DNA from: Hyphomicrobiales bacterium
GTDB lineage: Bacteria; Pseudomonadota; Alphaproteobacteria; Rhizobiales; Beijerinckiaceae
NCBI GenBank assembly: GCA_003963405.1
Contig: RXIY01000008.1
Coordinates: forward strand, 1 to 53,285
Length of the DNA stretch: 53,285 nt
Reading direction: 5' to 3'
The notes under the pieces were generated by a model. The model had not been told where the DNA came from. It worked only from the letters and a program-made list of their open reading frames with translations, and did no database searches. Below are positions 28,514 to 37,474 of the stretch, one piece after another. Made by a program: the position numbers and the translations under genes. Each line of letters starts with the position of its first letter. Within the stretch, counting starts at the first letter, position 1.

Positions 28514-28688
28514 GACGTCGCCTCGGCTATTTGCAAGAAGGGACGCGCGCCCCTTTCTTCCATTAAGCTACCGCGCCCCGTCAGAGAGGCCAGTCCGGTT
28601 CAGGCTCCCGAGGCCCCTCGTGTTGACAAGGGAGGATGCAGCCATCATCCAAGCCACGGGCAAAGGAGCCGCTTCGGGACACTCTCAA

Positions 28689-29609
28689 ATGGCCAACAAA
28701 ATCTTCATCGACGGCGACGCCGGGACCACGGGCCTCGAGATCCGCGAGCGCCTCGCCGGCCGGCGCGACATCGAGATCGTCGCCATCCCGGCCGAGAAGC
28801 GCAAGGATATCGAGGCCAAGTGCGAAGTGCTGGCCTCAGTGGACGTCGCCATCCTCTGCCTGCCGGACGACGCGGCGAAAGAGACGGTCGCGCTTTGCGA
28901 CGCGCTCGGGGACAAAGCCCCGCGCCTGCTCGACGCCTCGACCGCGCATCGCGTCGCGCCAGCTTGGGTCTATGGCTTCCCGGAGCTCTGCGCCGGTCAG
29001 GCCGAGGCGATCGCCAAGGCCGCGCGCGTCGCCAATGTCGGCTGCTATGCGACCGGCGCCATCGCCCTTTTGCGCCCCCTCGTCGACGCCGGCCTGATCG
29101 CGCCCGATCAGCCGCTCACCATCAACGCCGTCTCCGGCTATTCGGGCGGCGGCCGGCAGATGATAGAGGCTTACGAAAAAGGCGCGGCGCCCGCCTTTGA
29201 GCTCTATGCGCTGGGGCTGGAGCACAAGCACCTGCCCGAGATCATGGCCTATGCGAGGCTTGCGGCGCGGCCGCTCTTCGCGCCCTCGGTCGGCAATTTT
29301 CGGCAGGGAATGCTGGTCTCGATCCCGCTCCATCTCGACTCCCTGCCCGGCAAGCCCAAGGCGGCCGATCTGGAGGCCGCCTGTCGCCGCCATTACGCGG
29401 GGGCGAAGCATGTTCGCGTCATGGAGGCGCCGGCGAGCGGGCGCATCGACGCGCTCGCCCTCAATGGCTCGGACGATATGGAAATCTTCGTCTTTTCGAA
29501 TGAAGCCCGCCGCCACGCCGTGCTCGTCGCCCGCCTCGACAATCTCGGCAAGGGCGCGTCCGGCGCGGCGGTGCAGAATCTGGACCTGATGATCGGGGCT
29601 GGAGCCTGA
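28689..29609 (+). CDS. argC: N-acetyl-gamma-glutamyl-phosphate reductase, type 2
   Basis: 306 residues, the length of the short (type 2) ArgC. It reduces N-acetylglutamyl phosphate to the semialdehyde in arginine synthesis, using NADPH. The N-terminal nucleotide loop DGDAGTTG is at 8-15 and the catalytic Cys119 is in NVGCYATG. The segment SGYSGGGRQMIEAYE follows. The start at 28689 begins at MANKIFIDG; the frame is open to 28482 but has no family sequence there. It ends six bases from the convergent transglycosylase stop. Confidence 0.94.
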   Translation: MANKIFIDGDAGTTGLEIRERLAGRRDIEIVAIPAEKRKDIEAKCEVLASVDVAILCLPDDAAKETVALCDALGDKAPRLLDASTAHRVAPAWVYGFPELCAGQAEAIAKAARVANVGCYATGAIALLRPLVDAGLIAPDQPLTINAVSGYSGGGRQMIEAYEKGAAPAFELYALGLEHKHLPEIMAYARLAARPLFAPSVGNFRQGMLVSIPLHLDSLPGKPKAADLEAACRRHYAGAKHVRVMEAPASGRIDALALNGSDDMEIFVFSNEARRHAVLVARLDNLGKGASGAAVQNLDLMIGAGA

Positions 29610-29615
29610 GCCCCG

Positions 29616-30644
29616 TCAGTCCGTATAGGCGGTGACGCCGGCCGGCAGCTTGGCGGCAACGTCGTTGTAGCGGCTGGTGCGCTTGTCCATCATCGCCTCG
29701 AAGGCTTCATGGACCTCGCTCACCGTGCGGTCCTTGAGTCGCCGCCCATGCTGCTCGTAGAAGATCGGCTTGTTGGCGCGGGCGGGCTTCGGCAGGAGCG
29801 CCGCGGCCGACATCTCGGGCGAGTCGACCATCGCCCTCATGAACTTCTCTGTGTCGTCCGGCCCGAGGAAGTGGATCAGGTAGGTTTCGCCCGCCGTCAG
29901 CGGGCGGCCAACCTTCTCCGCGATCTTGGCGCTGTCCTTTTTCAGCATCTCGGCAGCCAGCGCCGCGGAAAGATAAGGATCGTTGCGCAGGTTGAGAATC
30001 TTCGCGCGTTGCTGGCGGGGCGCCGCCTCTTCCGAGATCGCCTTCGCCTCTTCCGCGCGGCCGTAGCGATGGCCAAAGTCCCTGAGCGCCTTCAGCCAGG
30101 TCTTCTCGACGAACTGAAACAGGCCGCTCGCGGAGGACGTACGCGCCTTGGCGGTGGTGTGGAAGTTAGATTCCTTGTCGGCGATCGCCATGAGCAGCGC
30201 CGGGTCCATCTCCGTCTTGTTCGCCGCCTGGACGACGCGCTCGACGATCGACTGGTGCACGGTTACCGGCCCGAAACGCATTACGCCGAGCGCGTCGGCG
30301 CCCTCGTCCTTGCCGAACAGCCGATGCGCCCAGGTGAGCGCCGCCTGTTCGAGCGAGAAATCGCTGTCGAGCGCCGACTCGTCCTCAGCGCGAGCCGCCT
30401 CCAACAAGGGCGCGCCGACAGGGCGCAGCTTGGGCACGCGGCTCAGCTTTTCATAATAGGGAGTGTCGCTGCGCTGGATGGTGAGGCTCAGGGCCGCAAG
30501 CGTCGACAGAACGGCGCCCACGCAAACGGTCCGGAGAAGGAGATAGAAAGAGCGACTGGCGCGCATCAGCGCCCAGCGGTCGCCCAGACTCATTCTGCGC
30601 GCGGACTCATTGGCAGGCTGCATTCGATCCGTCATGCGGCGCAT
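29616..30644 (-). CDS. Membrane-anchored lytic transglycosylase (SLT domain)
   Basis: 342 residues. One membrane helix lies at about 34-55, then the soluble part enters the periplasm. The SLT-type catalytic glutamate is Glu158 in MAIADKESNFHTTAKARTSSASGLFQFVEKTW, with the GLFQF segment conserved in the fold. The C-terminal region includes GETYLIHFLGPDDTEKFM, seen in peptidoglycan transglycosylases of Hyphomicrobiales. It cleaves peptidoglycan glycan strands with formation of 1,6-anhydro-MurNAc. The first ATG is used; Met5 and Met8 are possible. Its promoter lies in the AT-rich stretch of 30645-30852. Confidence 0.9.
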   Translation of the reverse strand: MRRMTDRMQPANESARRMSLGDRWALMRASRSFYLLLRTVCVGAVLSTLAALSLTIQRSDTPYYEKLSRVPKLRPVGAPLLEAARAEDESALDSDFSLEQAALTWAHRLFGKDEGADALGVMRFGPVTVHQSIVERVVQAANKTEMDPALLMAIADKESNFHTTAKARTSSASGLFQFVEKTWLKALRDFGHRYGRAEEAKAISEEAAPRQQRAKILNLRNDPYLSAALAAEMLKKDSAKIAEKVGRPLTAGETYLIHFLGPDDTEKFMRAMVDSPEMSAAALLPKPARANKPIFYEQHGRRLKDRTVSEVHEAFEAMMDKRTSRYNDVAAKLPAGVTAYTD

Positions 30645-30852
30645 AAGCTCCCTTGCTCCGCGAAATGCGGCTCAATCAAGAGCTTACGCGCATGGAACGG
30701 CGAAAGAGCGACGCAGACGGCCACGTCCGCGCCACATTGCGGATGGCCGAAACAATCAATAAACTTTTGAAAACAAGGTAAATATTAACTTAATGGACGA
30801 GGACTCCCGCCCTCGGCCACATTTGCGCCACAGGCCGCCCGGCCTCGAAGCA

Positions 30853-31314
30853 TCAAAGCGATACCTTCGACAGAAGACTCTGAATCAGGTGATAGTCCGG
30901 CCCGGCGACGGGAGTCGTGCGCGACAGGAAATCCACCGGCTTGCCGTCCTCCAGGCCATAGTCCGCGACTCGGGTAACCTTGCGGGATTTGTCGAAATAG
31001 ACCGCCAGGACGCGTTGGTCCGTGATCTTCTGCGGCATGAAGGCAAGAGAGCGTTCGAGGCGCTGGCTGACGTAATACCAGGCGTCGCCGCCGATGGTGG
31101 ACGTCGTCGAGGGCGTGCCCAGCGCCTGGATGACCTGCGGCGCCGCCATGCCGGGCTTCACCTGCTCGGCCTTGCGCGTGTCGATGACTGCGCCGCGATT
31201 GATGACGCCCTCGTAACCGAGGCAGCCCGCGAGCGACGCCGCAAGGCAAACGGCCGCCGCGGCTCTCACCGCCGCCGCGCCTGAAAAGGAAATGCGCAAG
31301 GCCCGCCCCGCCAT
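30853..31314 (-). CDS. bamE: BamE (SmpA/OmlA) outer-membrane assembly lipoprotein
   Basis: 153 residues. A lipoprotein signal ends in a lipobox LAGC. The body has the BamE fold: a helix KAEQVKPGMAAPQVIQALGTPSTT, then strands including WYYVSQRLE and VLAVYFDKSRKVTRVADYGLEDG. BamE helps the BAM complex insert outer-membrane barrels. The start at 31314 is chosen because GGAG sits six bases upstream; the ATG three bases earlier is too close. It is divergent from the DUF177 gene, a common order in Hyphomicrobiales. Confidence 0.92.
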   Translation of the reverse strand: MAGRALRISFSGAAAVRAAAAVCLAASLAGCLGYEGVINRGAVIDTRKAEQVKPGMAAPQVIQALGTPSTTSTIGGDAWYYVSQRLERSLAFMPQKITDQRVLAVYFDKSRKVTRVADYGLEDGKPVDFLSRTTPVAGPDYHLIQSLLSKVSL

Positions 31315-31420
31315 CATATTCTCCAAGCTATGGCGCAACGCGCGAAAGAGCGCGCGTCCGACGTGATGCTATCGGGCTTGCCTAGCCTTCGATGGACGCG
31401 AAAGCAAGCCGGTCGTCTTC

Positions 31421-31464
31421 CCAGGGACGGCTCGCCAGGGACGGTTCGCGAGGGACGGCTGGCG
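31421..31464 (+). repeat. Three imperfect tandem units upstream of the DUF177 gene
   Basis: Units beginning CCAGGGACGG, CCAGGGACGG and AGGGACGG at 31421, 31435 and 31451, spaced 14 to 16 bases. They lie in the divergent bamE/DUF177 promoter region. They may be binding sites or simple duplication. Confidence 0.55.
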
Positions 31465-31521
31465 CGCGGGCGCCGTTGCCCGTATCTAGATTCGAACGGA
31501 ACCGGCCGAGGAGTAGAGACG

Positions 31522-32118
31522 ATGACGGACAAAAGACCTGGCGGCGAGGGGGCCGCGCGGGGCGCGCCGCCGCTTTCCCGTCCGCTCCTGCTCGCGGAGA
31601 TCCCGCCAGAGGGGCTCGAGATCGAGATCGCCGCGTCCGAAACGGAGCGCGACGCGCTCGCGAGGCTCAACGCCATCCCCGCCATCCTTTCGCTCACGGC
31701 CGATCTGCGCGCGCGGCGCTGGCGTGGCGACGGCATGGAAGTCTCGGGCGCGTTGCGCGCCCGGGTCCGGCAGACCTGCGTGCTCACGCTGGAGGATTTC
31801 GAGGCTGACGTCTTCGAGCCGATCGACGTGCGTTTCGCGCCGCCGCAGGAGGCGCCGCGTCCGCGCTCGAGGCGCCACGAGCCAGAGCCCGAGACGCTGG
31901 ATCACGATGCGCTCGGCGAGGATCCGCCGGATGAGCTCATCGGCGGCGCCGTCGATCTCGGCGGCGTGGTCGCTGAATTCCTGACGCTGGCGCTCGACCC
32001 TTATCCTCACAAGCCCGGCGCGGAGTTCGCGGAGCCGGCGCCCGAGAGCGGCGCCGATGTCGTATCGCCCTTCGCCCAGCTTCGGCCCGCGCGCGGCAAG
32101 CCGCCGGCGGAGGGCTGA
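31522..32118 (+). CDS. DUF177 (YceD) family protein
   Basis: 198 residues. The DUF177 region includes GALRARVRQTCVLTLEDFEADVFEPIDVRFAP, which holds the family CxxTLE-like cysteine strand, and a C-terminal AEFLTLALDPYPHKPGAEF. YceD-type proteins are needed for 23S rRNA accumulation in E. coli and plants. The usual neighbours are rpmF and plsX; here rpmF is missing between it and plsX. GGAG precedes the ATG at 31522; the frame opens earlier but without family sequence. It probably starts the transcript that continues into plsX and fabH. Confidence 0.88.
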   Translation: MTDKRPGGEGAARGAPPLSRPLLLAEIPPEGLEIEIAASETERDALARLNAIPAILSLTADLRARRWRGDGMEVSGALRARVRQTCVLTLEDFEADVFEPIDVRFAPPQEAPRPRSRRHEPEPETLDHDALGEDPPDELIGGAVDLGGVVAEFLTLALDPYPHKPGAEFAEPAPESGADVVSPFAQLRPARGKPPAEG

Positions 32119-32313
32119 TCCCTCGTCGACTCCGCGTGGCACTTGCGCCCAAGCGCCGCAAATGGCAATCACGCGCGCGGAACAGGCGCCTTGGCGCAGC
32201 GCCCGGCCGGCCGAGCAGGCCGACGCGCGCATCTCTTGAAAAATGACAGGCCCAGGCCCGCGCCCCTGAAGGCGCAGCGGCAAGAGCGGCGGCGTTGGGG
32301 AGACGGCACGGGA

Positions 32314-33387
32314 ATGGCGGAGAAAGTTCGGATCGCGGTCGACGCGATGGGCGGCGATTTCGGCCCGTCTGTAACGGTTCCCGGCTGCGCTCTCGCCCTC
32401 GATCGCAAGCCCGACAGCCGCTTTCTTATCATCGGCGACGAGAAGGCGATTCGCGCCGAACTCGCAAAACACCCCCGTCTCGCAGTGGCTGCGGACGTTC
32501 GCCATTCCGACGTGTCGATCCGCATGGACGACAAGCCGAGCCAGGCCTTGCGCTATGGCCGCCGGGTCTCCTCCATGTGGATGGCGATCGAGGCGGTCAA
32601 GAGGGGCGAGGCCGACGCCGCGGTTTCGGCGGGCAATACCGGCGCGCTGATGGCGATGTCGAAAATCTGCCTGCGCACCATGCCAGGGGTCGACCGTCCC
32701 GCGCTCGCCTGCCTGTGGCCGACGCTTCGCGGCCACTCGATCGTGCTCGATGTCGGCGCCTCGATCGGGGCCAACGCCAGCCATCTCGTCGATCTCGCCA
32801 TCATGGGCTCGGCCATGGCGCGGGTGATTCTCGAGCTGGAGCGCCCGACCGTCGGCCTGCTCAACGTCGGCACGGAGGAGATCAAGGGCGTCGAGGAAGT
32901 GAAGGCCGCCGCCGCCACGCTGCGCGAGTCGAACCTTCCCGGCCTCGATTATGCCGGCTTCGTCGAGGGCGACGGCATCGGCATGGGCGCCGTGGACGTC
33001 GTCGTGACGGAAGGCTTCACCGGCAACATCACGCTGAAGACCGCCGAAGGCACCGCCAAGCAGATCGCCGCCTATCTGCGCGCGGCCATGGGCGGTTCGC
33101 TGCTTGCAAAGCTCGGCTATCTCCTTGCCCGAGGCGCCTTCGCCGAACTCAAGGGCAAGATGGACACGCGCTCGATCAATGGTGGGGTCTTCCTCGGCCT
33201 CGAAGGCGTCGTGATCAAGAGTCACGGCGGAACCGACCATGTCGGCTTCGCCCGCGCGGTCGAGATCGGCCACGACATGGCCAAGAGCGACCTCATGAAC
33301 CGCATCCGCGACACGGTCGCGCTGGCGCATCGCTTGGGAAGCGGTTCGACCTCCACAGACACTCCCCCGCAGGAAGCCGCCCAGTGA
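32314..33387 (+). CDS. plsX: Phosphate acyltransferase PlsX
   Basis: 357 residues. It converts acyl-ACP and phosphate to acyl-phosphate, the donor for glycerol-3-phosphate acylation in phospholipid synthesis. Family segments are [12 protein letters not shown] at the start, [12 protein letters not shown], and [18 protein letters not shown], with the C-terminal [16 protein letters not shown]. It acts as a membrane-associated dimer. The ATG at 32314 gives the conserved N-terminus. The last four bases overlap the GTG start of fabH (GTGA). Confidence 0.95.
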   Translation: MAEKVRIAVDAMGGDFGPSVTVPGCALALDRKPDSRFLIIGDEKAIRAELAKHPRLAVAADVRHSDVSIRMDDKPSQALRYGRRVSSMWMAIEAVKRGEADAAVSAGNTGALMAMSKICLRTMPGVDRPALACLWPTLRGHSIVLDVGASIGANASHLVDLAIMGSAMARVILELERPTVGLLNVGTEEIKGVEEVKAAAATLRESNLPGLDYAGFVEGDGIGMGAVDVVVTEGFTGNITLKTAEGTAKQIAAYLRAAMGGSLLAKLGYLLARGAFAELKGKMDTRSINGGVFLGLEGVVIKSHGGTDHVGFARAVEIGHDMAKSDLMNRIRDTVALAHRLGSGSTSTDTPPQEAAQ

Positions 33388-34373
33388 CGACGGAACATTC
33401 CCTTTTGCGCTCCGTCGTTCTCGGCGTGGGCTCCTATCTCCCTGCCAGAACGCTGACGAATGATGATCTCGCGCGGATGGTGGACACGAGCGACGACTGG
33501 ATTTTCCAGCGCACGGGCATCAAGGAGCGCCACATCGCCGCGCCGGGCGAAACGACCTCCATGCTCGGCGAGAAAGCCGCCCGCGCGGCGCTCGAGAGCG
33601 CCGGCCTTGAGCCGAACGACATCGACCTCATCATCGTCGGCACGTCGACGCCCGACTGGACCTTTCCGTCCACGGCGACGCAGATACAGGCGGCGCTCGG
33701 AATAACCCATGGCGTCGCTTTCGACCTTCAGGCCGTCTGCTCGGGTTTCGTGTTCGCGGTGACGACGGCCGACAAATTTCTACGCTCCGGCTCGCACAAG
33801 CGCGCGCTGGTGATCGGCGCCGAAACCTTCTCGCGCATCATAGACTGGGAGGACCGCACAACCTGCGTTCTCTTCGGCGACGGCGCCGGCGCCATGGTGC
33901 TGGAGGCGCGCCCCTCCACCGGCGCCATGGACGAGCGCGGCGTCCTCACGACCCATTTGCGCTCGGACGGACGCCATCGCGCGAAGCTTCACGTCGACGG
34001 CGGCCCCTCGGCGACCCAGACCGTCGGTCATCTCCGCATGGAGGGCAAGGAAGTCTTCAAATTCGCGGTCGGCAAGGTGACCGACGTCGTCGCCGACGCC
34101 TTTGCGGCGACCGGGATCACTCCAGAGCAGATCAACTGGTTCGTGCCTCATCAGGCCAACCGGCGCATCATCGACATGTCGGCGCAAAAACTCGGCATCG
34201 CTCCCGAGAAAGTCGTCGCCACGGTGCACCTTCACGGAAACACCTCCGCGGCCAGCGTTCCGCTCGCCCTTTCCGTGGCCGTGGCGGATGGCCGCATCAA
34301 AAAGGGCGACCTCGTAATGTTAGAGGCCGTTGGAGGTGGTTTCACCTGGGGCTCAGCGCTAATCCGTTGGTAA
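33384..34373 (+). CDS. fabH: 3-oxoacyl-ACP synthase III
   Basis: 329 residues. It condenses acetyl-CoA with malonyl-ACP to start fatty-acid chains. The catalytic triad is Cys119 (AVCSGF), His256 (HQANRR) and Asn286 (HLHGNTS). It starts at a GTG that overlaps the plsX stop, with AGGAAG eight bases before it; the frame is open further upstream across plsX but encodes nothing there. Tight overlap means plsX and fabH are translated together. Confidence 0.95.
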   Translation: MTTEHSLLRSVVLGVGSYLPARTLTNDDLARMVDTSDDWIFQRTGIKERHIAAPGETTSMLGEKAARAALESAGLEPNDIDLIIVGTSTPDWTFPSTATQIQAALGITHGVAFDLQAVCSGFVFAVTTADKFLRSGSHKRALVIGAETFSRIIDWEDRTTCVLFGDGAGAMVLEARPSTGAMDERGVLTTHLRSDGRHRAKLHVDGGPSATQTVGHLRMEGKEVFKFAVGKVTDVVADAFAATGITPEQINWFVPHQANRRIIDMSAQKLGIAPEKVVATVHLHGNTSAASVPLALSVAVADGRIKKGDLVMLEAVGGGFTWGSALIRW

Positions 34374-34632
34374 GCTTGAGCATTTGCACCTCGCCGAGAC
34401 AAGGGCGCCAAAGGCAACAGCCTGATTCTGTTACGATTCGTTGCTTCTTTCCTTTATTGCCAAGCTTGCATTTGATCCAATTCTGAAAAAATCTGCGGCT
34501 TGACGGCAGGAGACCCGACCAAAGGCGCGGGTTTCCGCCAGGCTGCGGAAGCAACAGGTTTTTTTGCCCGGTCGAGGGCCGGCCAACGTCGTTGCTTCAG
34601 GAAAGTTGTTTCTCTGATTGTAGGGCTGAACA
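34374..34632. promoter_or_regulatory. ihfA upstream region
   Basis: 259 bases, AT-richer than neighbours. It contains GAAGCAAC (34548-34555) and its complement GTTGCTTC (34591-34598, also at 34440-34447), and a T-run at 34559-34565. It could hold the ihfA promoter and a leader hairpin. No RNA gene is recognised. Confidence 0.4.
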
Positions 34633-35127
34633 ATGGCTCAGGCTGAATCCCATTCTTCCGTTTCATCTCTTGCCGCCCAGGACGAAGAAATCAAAACCCT
34701 GACGCGCGCCGACCTCGCCGAAGCGCTGCACCGGCGCACCGGCTTCGCCAGGGGGGACGCGGCGAGATACGTCGAGATGGTTCTGGAGGAGATTTTCGAC
34801 GCCATTACGTCACGCGACGACGTCAAGCTGTCGTCTTTCGGAGCCTTTCAGATTCGCGCCAAACGCGAACGGCAGGGCCGCAATCCCAAGACCGGCGAGG
34901 GAGCGAAAATCACCGCCCGGCTGGTGGTGACATTCAGGCCCTCCAACGTCTTGCGCGCCCGAGTGAACAACAAAGCCGCGGACGCCGAAAGGCGCGAGGG
35001 CGACGGCGCCTTGAAGGGTGACGGCCAGGCGACCGGCGGCCAGGCGATCGGCGCCACTGCGGCTGGCTCGCGCGCTTATGGCTCGCGCCGCGGCGACGAA
35101 CTGCACAGCGACGGCGCGACGCGCTGA
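34633..35127 (+). CDS. ihfA: Integration host factor alpha subunit with long C-terminal tail
   Basis: 164 residues, against about 100 for the usual subunit. The HU/IHF core covers about 21-113: TLTRADLAEALHRRTGFAR, then VKLSSFGAFQIRAKRER, the DNA-arm tip RNPKTGE at 83-89 and FRPSNVLRARVN. It bends DNA as a heterodimer with IhfB. The N-terminal ~20 residues and the last ~50 (Gly/Ala/Arg-rich, probably disordered) are extra. Position after plsX-fabH is the standard alphaproteobacterial order; a MerR-family gene that often follows is absent. Confidence 0.93.
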   Translation: MAQAESHSSVSSLAAQDEEIKTLTRADLAEALHRRTGFARGDAARYVEMVLEEIFDAITSRDDVKLSSFGAFQIRAKRERQGRNPKTGEGAKITARLVVTFRPSNVLRARVNNKAADAERREGDGALKGDGQATGGQAIGATAAGSRAYGSRRGDELHSDGATR

Positions 35128-35186
35128 CCCTGCCCACCTCGCCAGCCGCCCCTTGACAAGGCGCGCTGGCGATGCGCCAAGCGCGC

Positions 35187-36575
35187 ATGGCCAAACCCCG
35201 CTCCTCTTTCGTCTGCCAGAACTGCGGCGCCGTCGCGTCGCGCTGGCAGGGTCGCTGCGAAGCCTGCGGCGAATGGAACGCCATCGTCGAGGAAAGCGAC
35301 CCCGGCCCGGCCGCCGTGCGCGCGACCCGCGGCAGGGCCTTCGAACTCGAGGGCCTCGCGGGATCCGATAAGCCGGCGGCGCGCATCGTCACTGGCATAG
35401 ATGAATTCGACCGGGTCACCGGCGGCGGCTTCGTGCCCGGCTCGGTGCTGCTCCTCGGGGGCGAGCCCGGCATCGGCAAATCCACGCTTCTCATACAGGC
35501 CTGCGCCGCGCTGGCGCGGCGCGGCGCCCGCGTGATCTACATTTCTGGCGAGGAGGCCGTGGCGCAGGTTCGGCTGCGCGCCGGCCGTCTCGATTTGTCC
35601 GACGCTGCGGTCGAGCTCGCCTCGGCGACGCAGGTGGAGGACATTCTCGCCACCTGCGCCACGGGCAAGCGCGCGGCGCTGATCATCATCGACTCGATCC
35701 AGACCATGCACACGGAGGTCGCGCCCTCGGCGCCGGGCACTGTGACGCAGGTGCGGGCCAGCGCCCAGGCGCTGCTGCGCTACGCCAAGACGAGCGGCTC
35801 GACGATCATCCTCGTGGGTCACGTCACCAAGGATGGGCAGGTCGCGGGACCGCGCGTCGTCGAGCACATGGTTGACGCCGTCCTGTCCTTCGAGGGAGAC
35901 GCCGCGCATCACTTCCGCATGCTGCGCGCCTCGAAGAACCGCTTCGGCGCGACCGGGGAGATCGGCGTTTTCGAAATGACGGGGCGCGGCCTCGCAGAGG
36001 TTGCGAACCCTTCCGCGCTGTTCCTCGCGGGACGCGACGCCTCGGCGCCGGGCGCCGCCGTTTTCGCCGGGATGGAAGGTCAGCGGCCGATGCTGATCGA
36101 GATTCAGGCGCTCGTCGCGCCGACCTCGCTCGGCACGCCGCGCCGCGCCGTCGTCGGCTTCGACCAGAGCCGGCTGTCGATGATTCTCGCCGTTCTCGAA
36201 GCCCATGGCGGCCTCAAGCTCGGCATGCATGATGTCTACCTCAATGTCGCCGGCGGGCTGCGCGCCGACGAACCGGCCGGCGACCTCGCCGCCGCGGCGG
36301 CGCTGGTTTCGTCCCTCACCGGCGCGGTGCTGCCCGCCGATCAGGCGTTTTTTGGCGAGATCGGGCTCTCGGGGGCGATCCGGCCAGTGATCCACGCCGG
36401 CATGCGGCTGCGCGAGGCGGCGAAGCTCGGCTTCCATCAGGCAGTGCTCGCGCAAGCTCAGCAGATCAACGAAGATGACCGGCGCATCGGTTTGAAGCTG
36501 CGGCCCTGCGCCGATGTGGGCCAGCTGGTGGCGGCCATCGCCCAGACCGCGCCCCGGTCGCGCGGCGGCGCGTGA
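35187..36575 (+). CDS. radA: DNA repair protein RadA (Sms)
   Basis: 462 residues. The N-terminal zinc finger has Cys10, Cys13, Cys24 and Cys27 (VCQNCG and CEACG). The RecA-like ATPase has Walker A GGEPGIGKST at 91-100, the RadA-specific KNRFG motif and a C-terminal Lon-type domain with AFFGEIGLSG-like sequence. RadA drives branch migration in recombination repair. The start at 35187 (MAKPRSS) fits relatives; an ATG at 35172 would add five residues. It is followed by cvpA, purF and an SDR gene. Confidence 0.95.
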   Translation: MAKPRSSFVCQNCGAVASRWQGRCEACGEWNAIVEESDPGPAAVRATRGRAFELEGLAGSDKPAARIVTGIDEFDRVTGGGFVPGSVLLLGGEPGIGKSTLLIQACAALARRGARVIYISGEEAVAQVRLRAGRLDLSDAAVELASATQVEDILATCATGKRAALIIIDSIQTMHTEVAPSAPGTVTQVRASAQALLRYAKTSGSTIILVGHVTKDGQVAGPRVVEHMVDAVLSFEGDAAHHFRMLRASKNRFGATGEIGVFEMTGRGLAEVANPSALFLAGRDASAPGAAVFAGMEGQRPMLIEIQALVAPTSLGTPRRAVVGFDQSRLSMILAVLEAHGGLKLGMHDVYLNVAGGLRADEPAGDLAAAAALVSSLTGAVLPADQAFFGEIGLSGAIRPVIHAGMRLREAAKLGFHQAVLAQAQQINEDDRRIGLKLRPCADVGQLVAAIAQTAPRSRGGA

Positions 36576-36774
36576 GGCGATTTAACCTTTATGCTTTCCG
36601 CCGGCGGCTGAGTTGCGCTAGAAGCATGCGGTCACGACCGCCGGGGCGAGACCCCGCCGAGGTCCGGAAGCGACGGCGCTTTGCAGAATGCCGCGACGGG
36701 GCGCGCCCCGCGCGACGGCCTTTGGGCATTTGCCCGGAATCACGAGCGTCACGGCGACAAGGAAGAGGACTGCG

Positions 36775-37386
36775 ATGCCGTCATACCTTGATCTGGCAGT
36801 TATTATCATCGTGCTGATCTCGGGCATGCTCGCCCTGCTGCGCGGCTTTACGCGCGAAGTGCTGGCGATTGCGTCCTGGGTGGCGGCGGCCGCTGCGGCC
36901 TATTATCTCCACCCCATGGCCCTGCCCTATTTGAAGCCATACATCTCGAAGGACGAGATCGCGCTCGCGGCGTCGGTCGCGGCGGTGTTCTTCGTGGCGC
37001 TGGTCATCGTGTCGCTGTTCACGGTGAAGCTCTCCGACCTGATCCTCGACTCCAAGATCGGGGCGCTGGATCGGTCGCTCGGCTTCGTCTTCGGCGCGGT
37101 GCGCGGGCTGCTGCTCGCCATCGTCGCCTTCGTCTTCTACAGCTGGCTGGTCCCGGACGCCAATCAGCCCGAATGGGTGCGCAACGCCCGCGCCAAGCCG
37201 ATCCTCAATGCCGGCGGCGACAAGCTGCGCGAAATGCTGCCCGACGACATCGACACGATCATCGCCAAGATCAAGGCCAAGAAGGGCGGTCATCATCCGG
37301 CGGAGGAGACGCCGCCGTCGGAGGCGGAGCCCGAGAAGGCCGAGATGCCGGCGCCCGACAAGGAGCCGGCGGGAGAAAAGCAGTAA
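36775..37386 (+). CDS. cvpA: CvpA-family membrane protein
   Basis: 203 residues with four membrane helices (about 5-25, 30-48, 63-85 and 100-122). A soluble, charged C-terminus follows, ending in a Pro/Glu/Lys-rich stretch. It matches CvpA, an inner-membrane protein first tied to colicin V export and later to envelope stress and division. It lies directly upstream of purF, the order in many bacteria, so the pair is probably one transcript. GGAAGAGG precedes the ATG at 36775. Confidence 0.9.
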   Translation: MPSYLDLAVIIIVLISGMLALLRGFTREVLAIASWVAAAAAAYYLHPMALPYLKPYISKDEIALAASVAAVFFVALVIVSLFTVKLSDLILDSKIGALDRSLGFVFGAVRGLLLAIVAFVFYSWLVPDANQPEWVRNARAKPILNAGGDKLREMLPDDIDTIIAKIKAKKGGHHPAEETPPSEAEPEKAEMPAPDKEPAGEKQ

Positions 37387-37474
37387 GCGCAACCGCGCGG
37401 GCGGCTTGCGATTGGCGGGCAGACAGGCAAAGCTGACGCTTGCGGCGGCGGGCGCGAGGCATGGGAGACGACGG

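Noticed and set aside
32295..33383. Upstream extension that would fuse a 363-residue sequence to FabH
   Set aside because: This part lies in another frame of plsX. FabH begins at the GTG at 33384, which overlaps the plsX stop and has a ribosome site.
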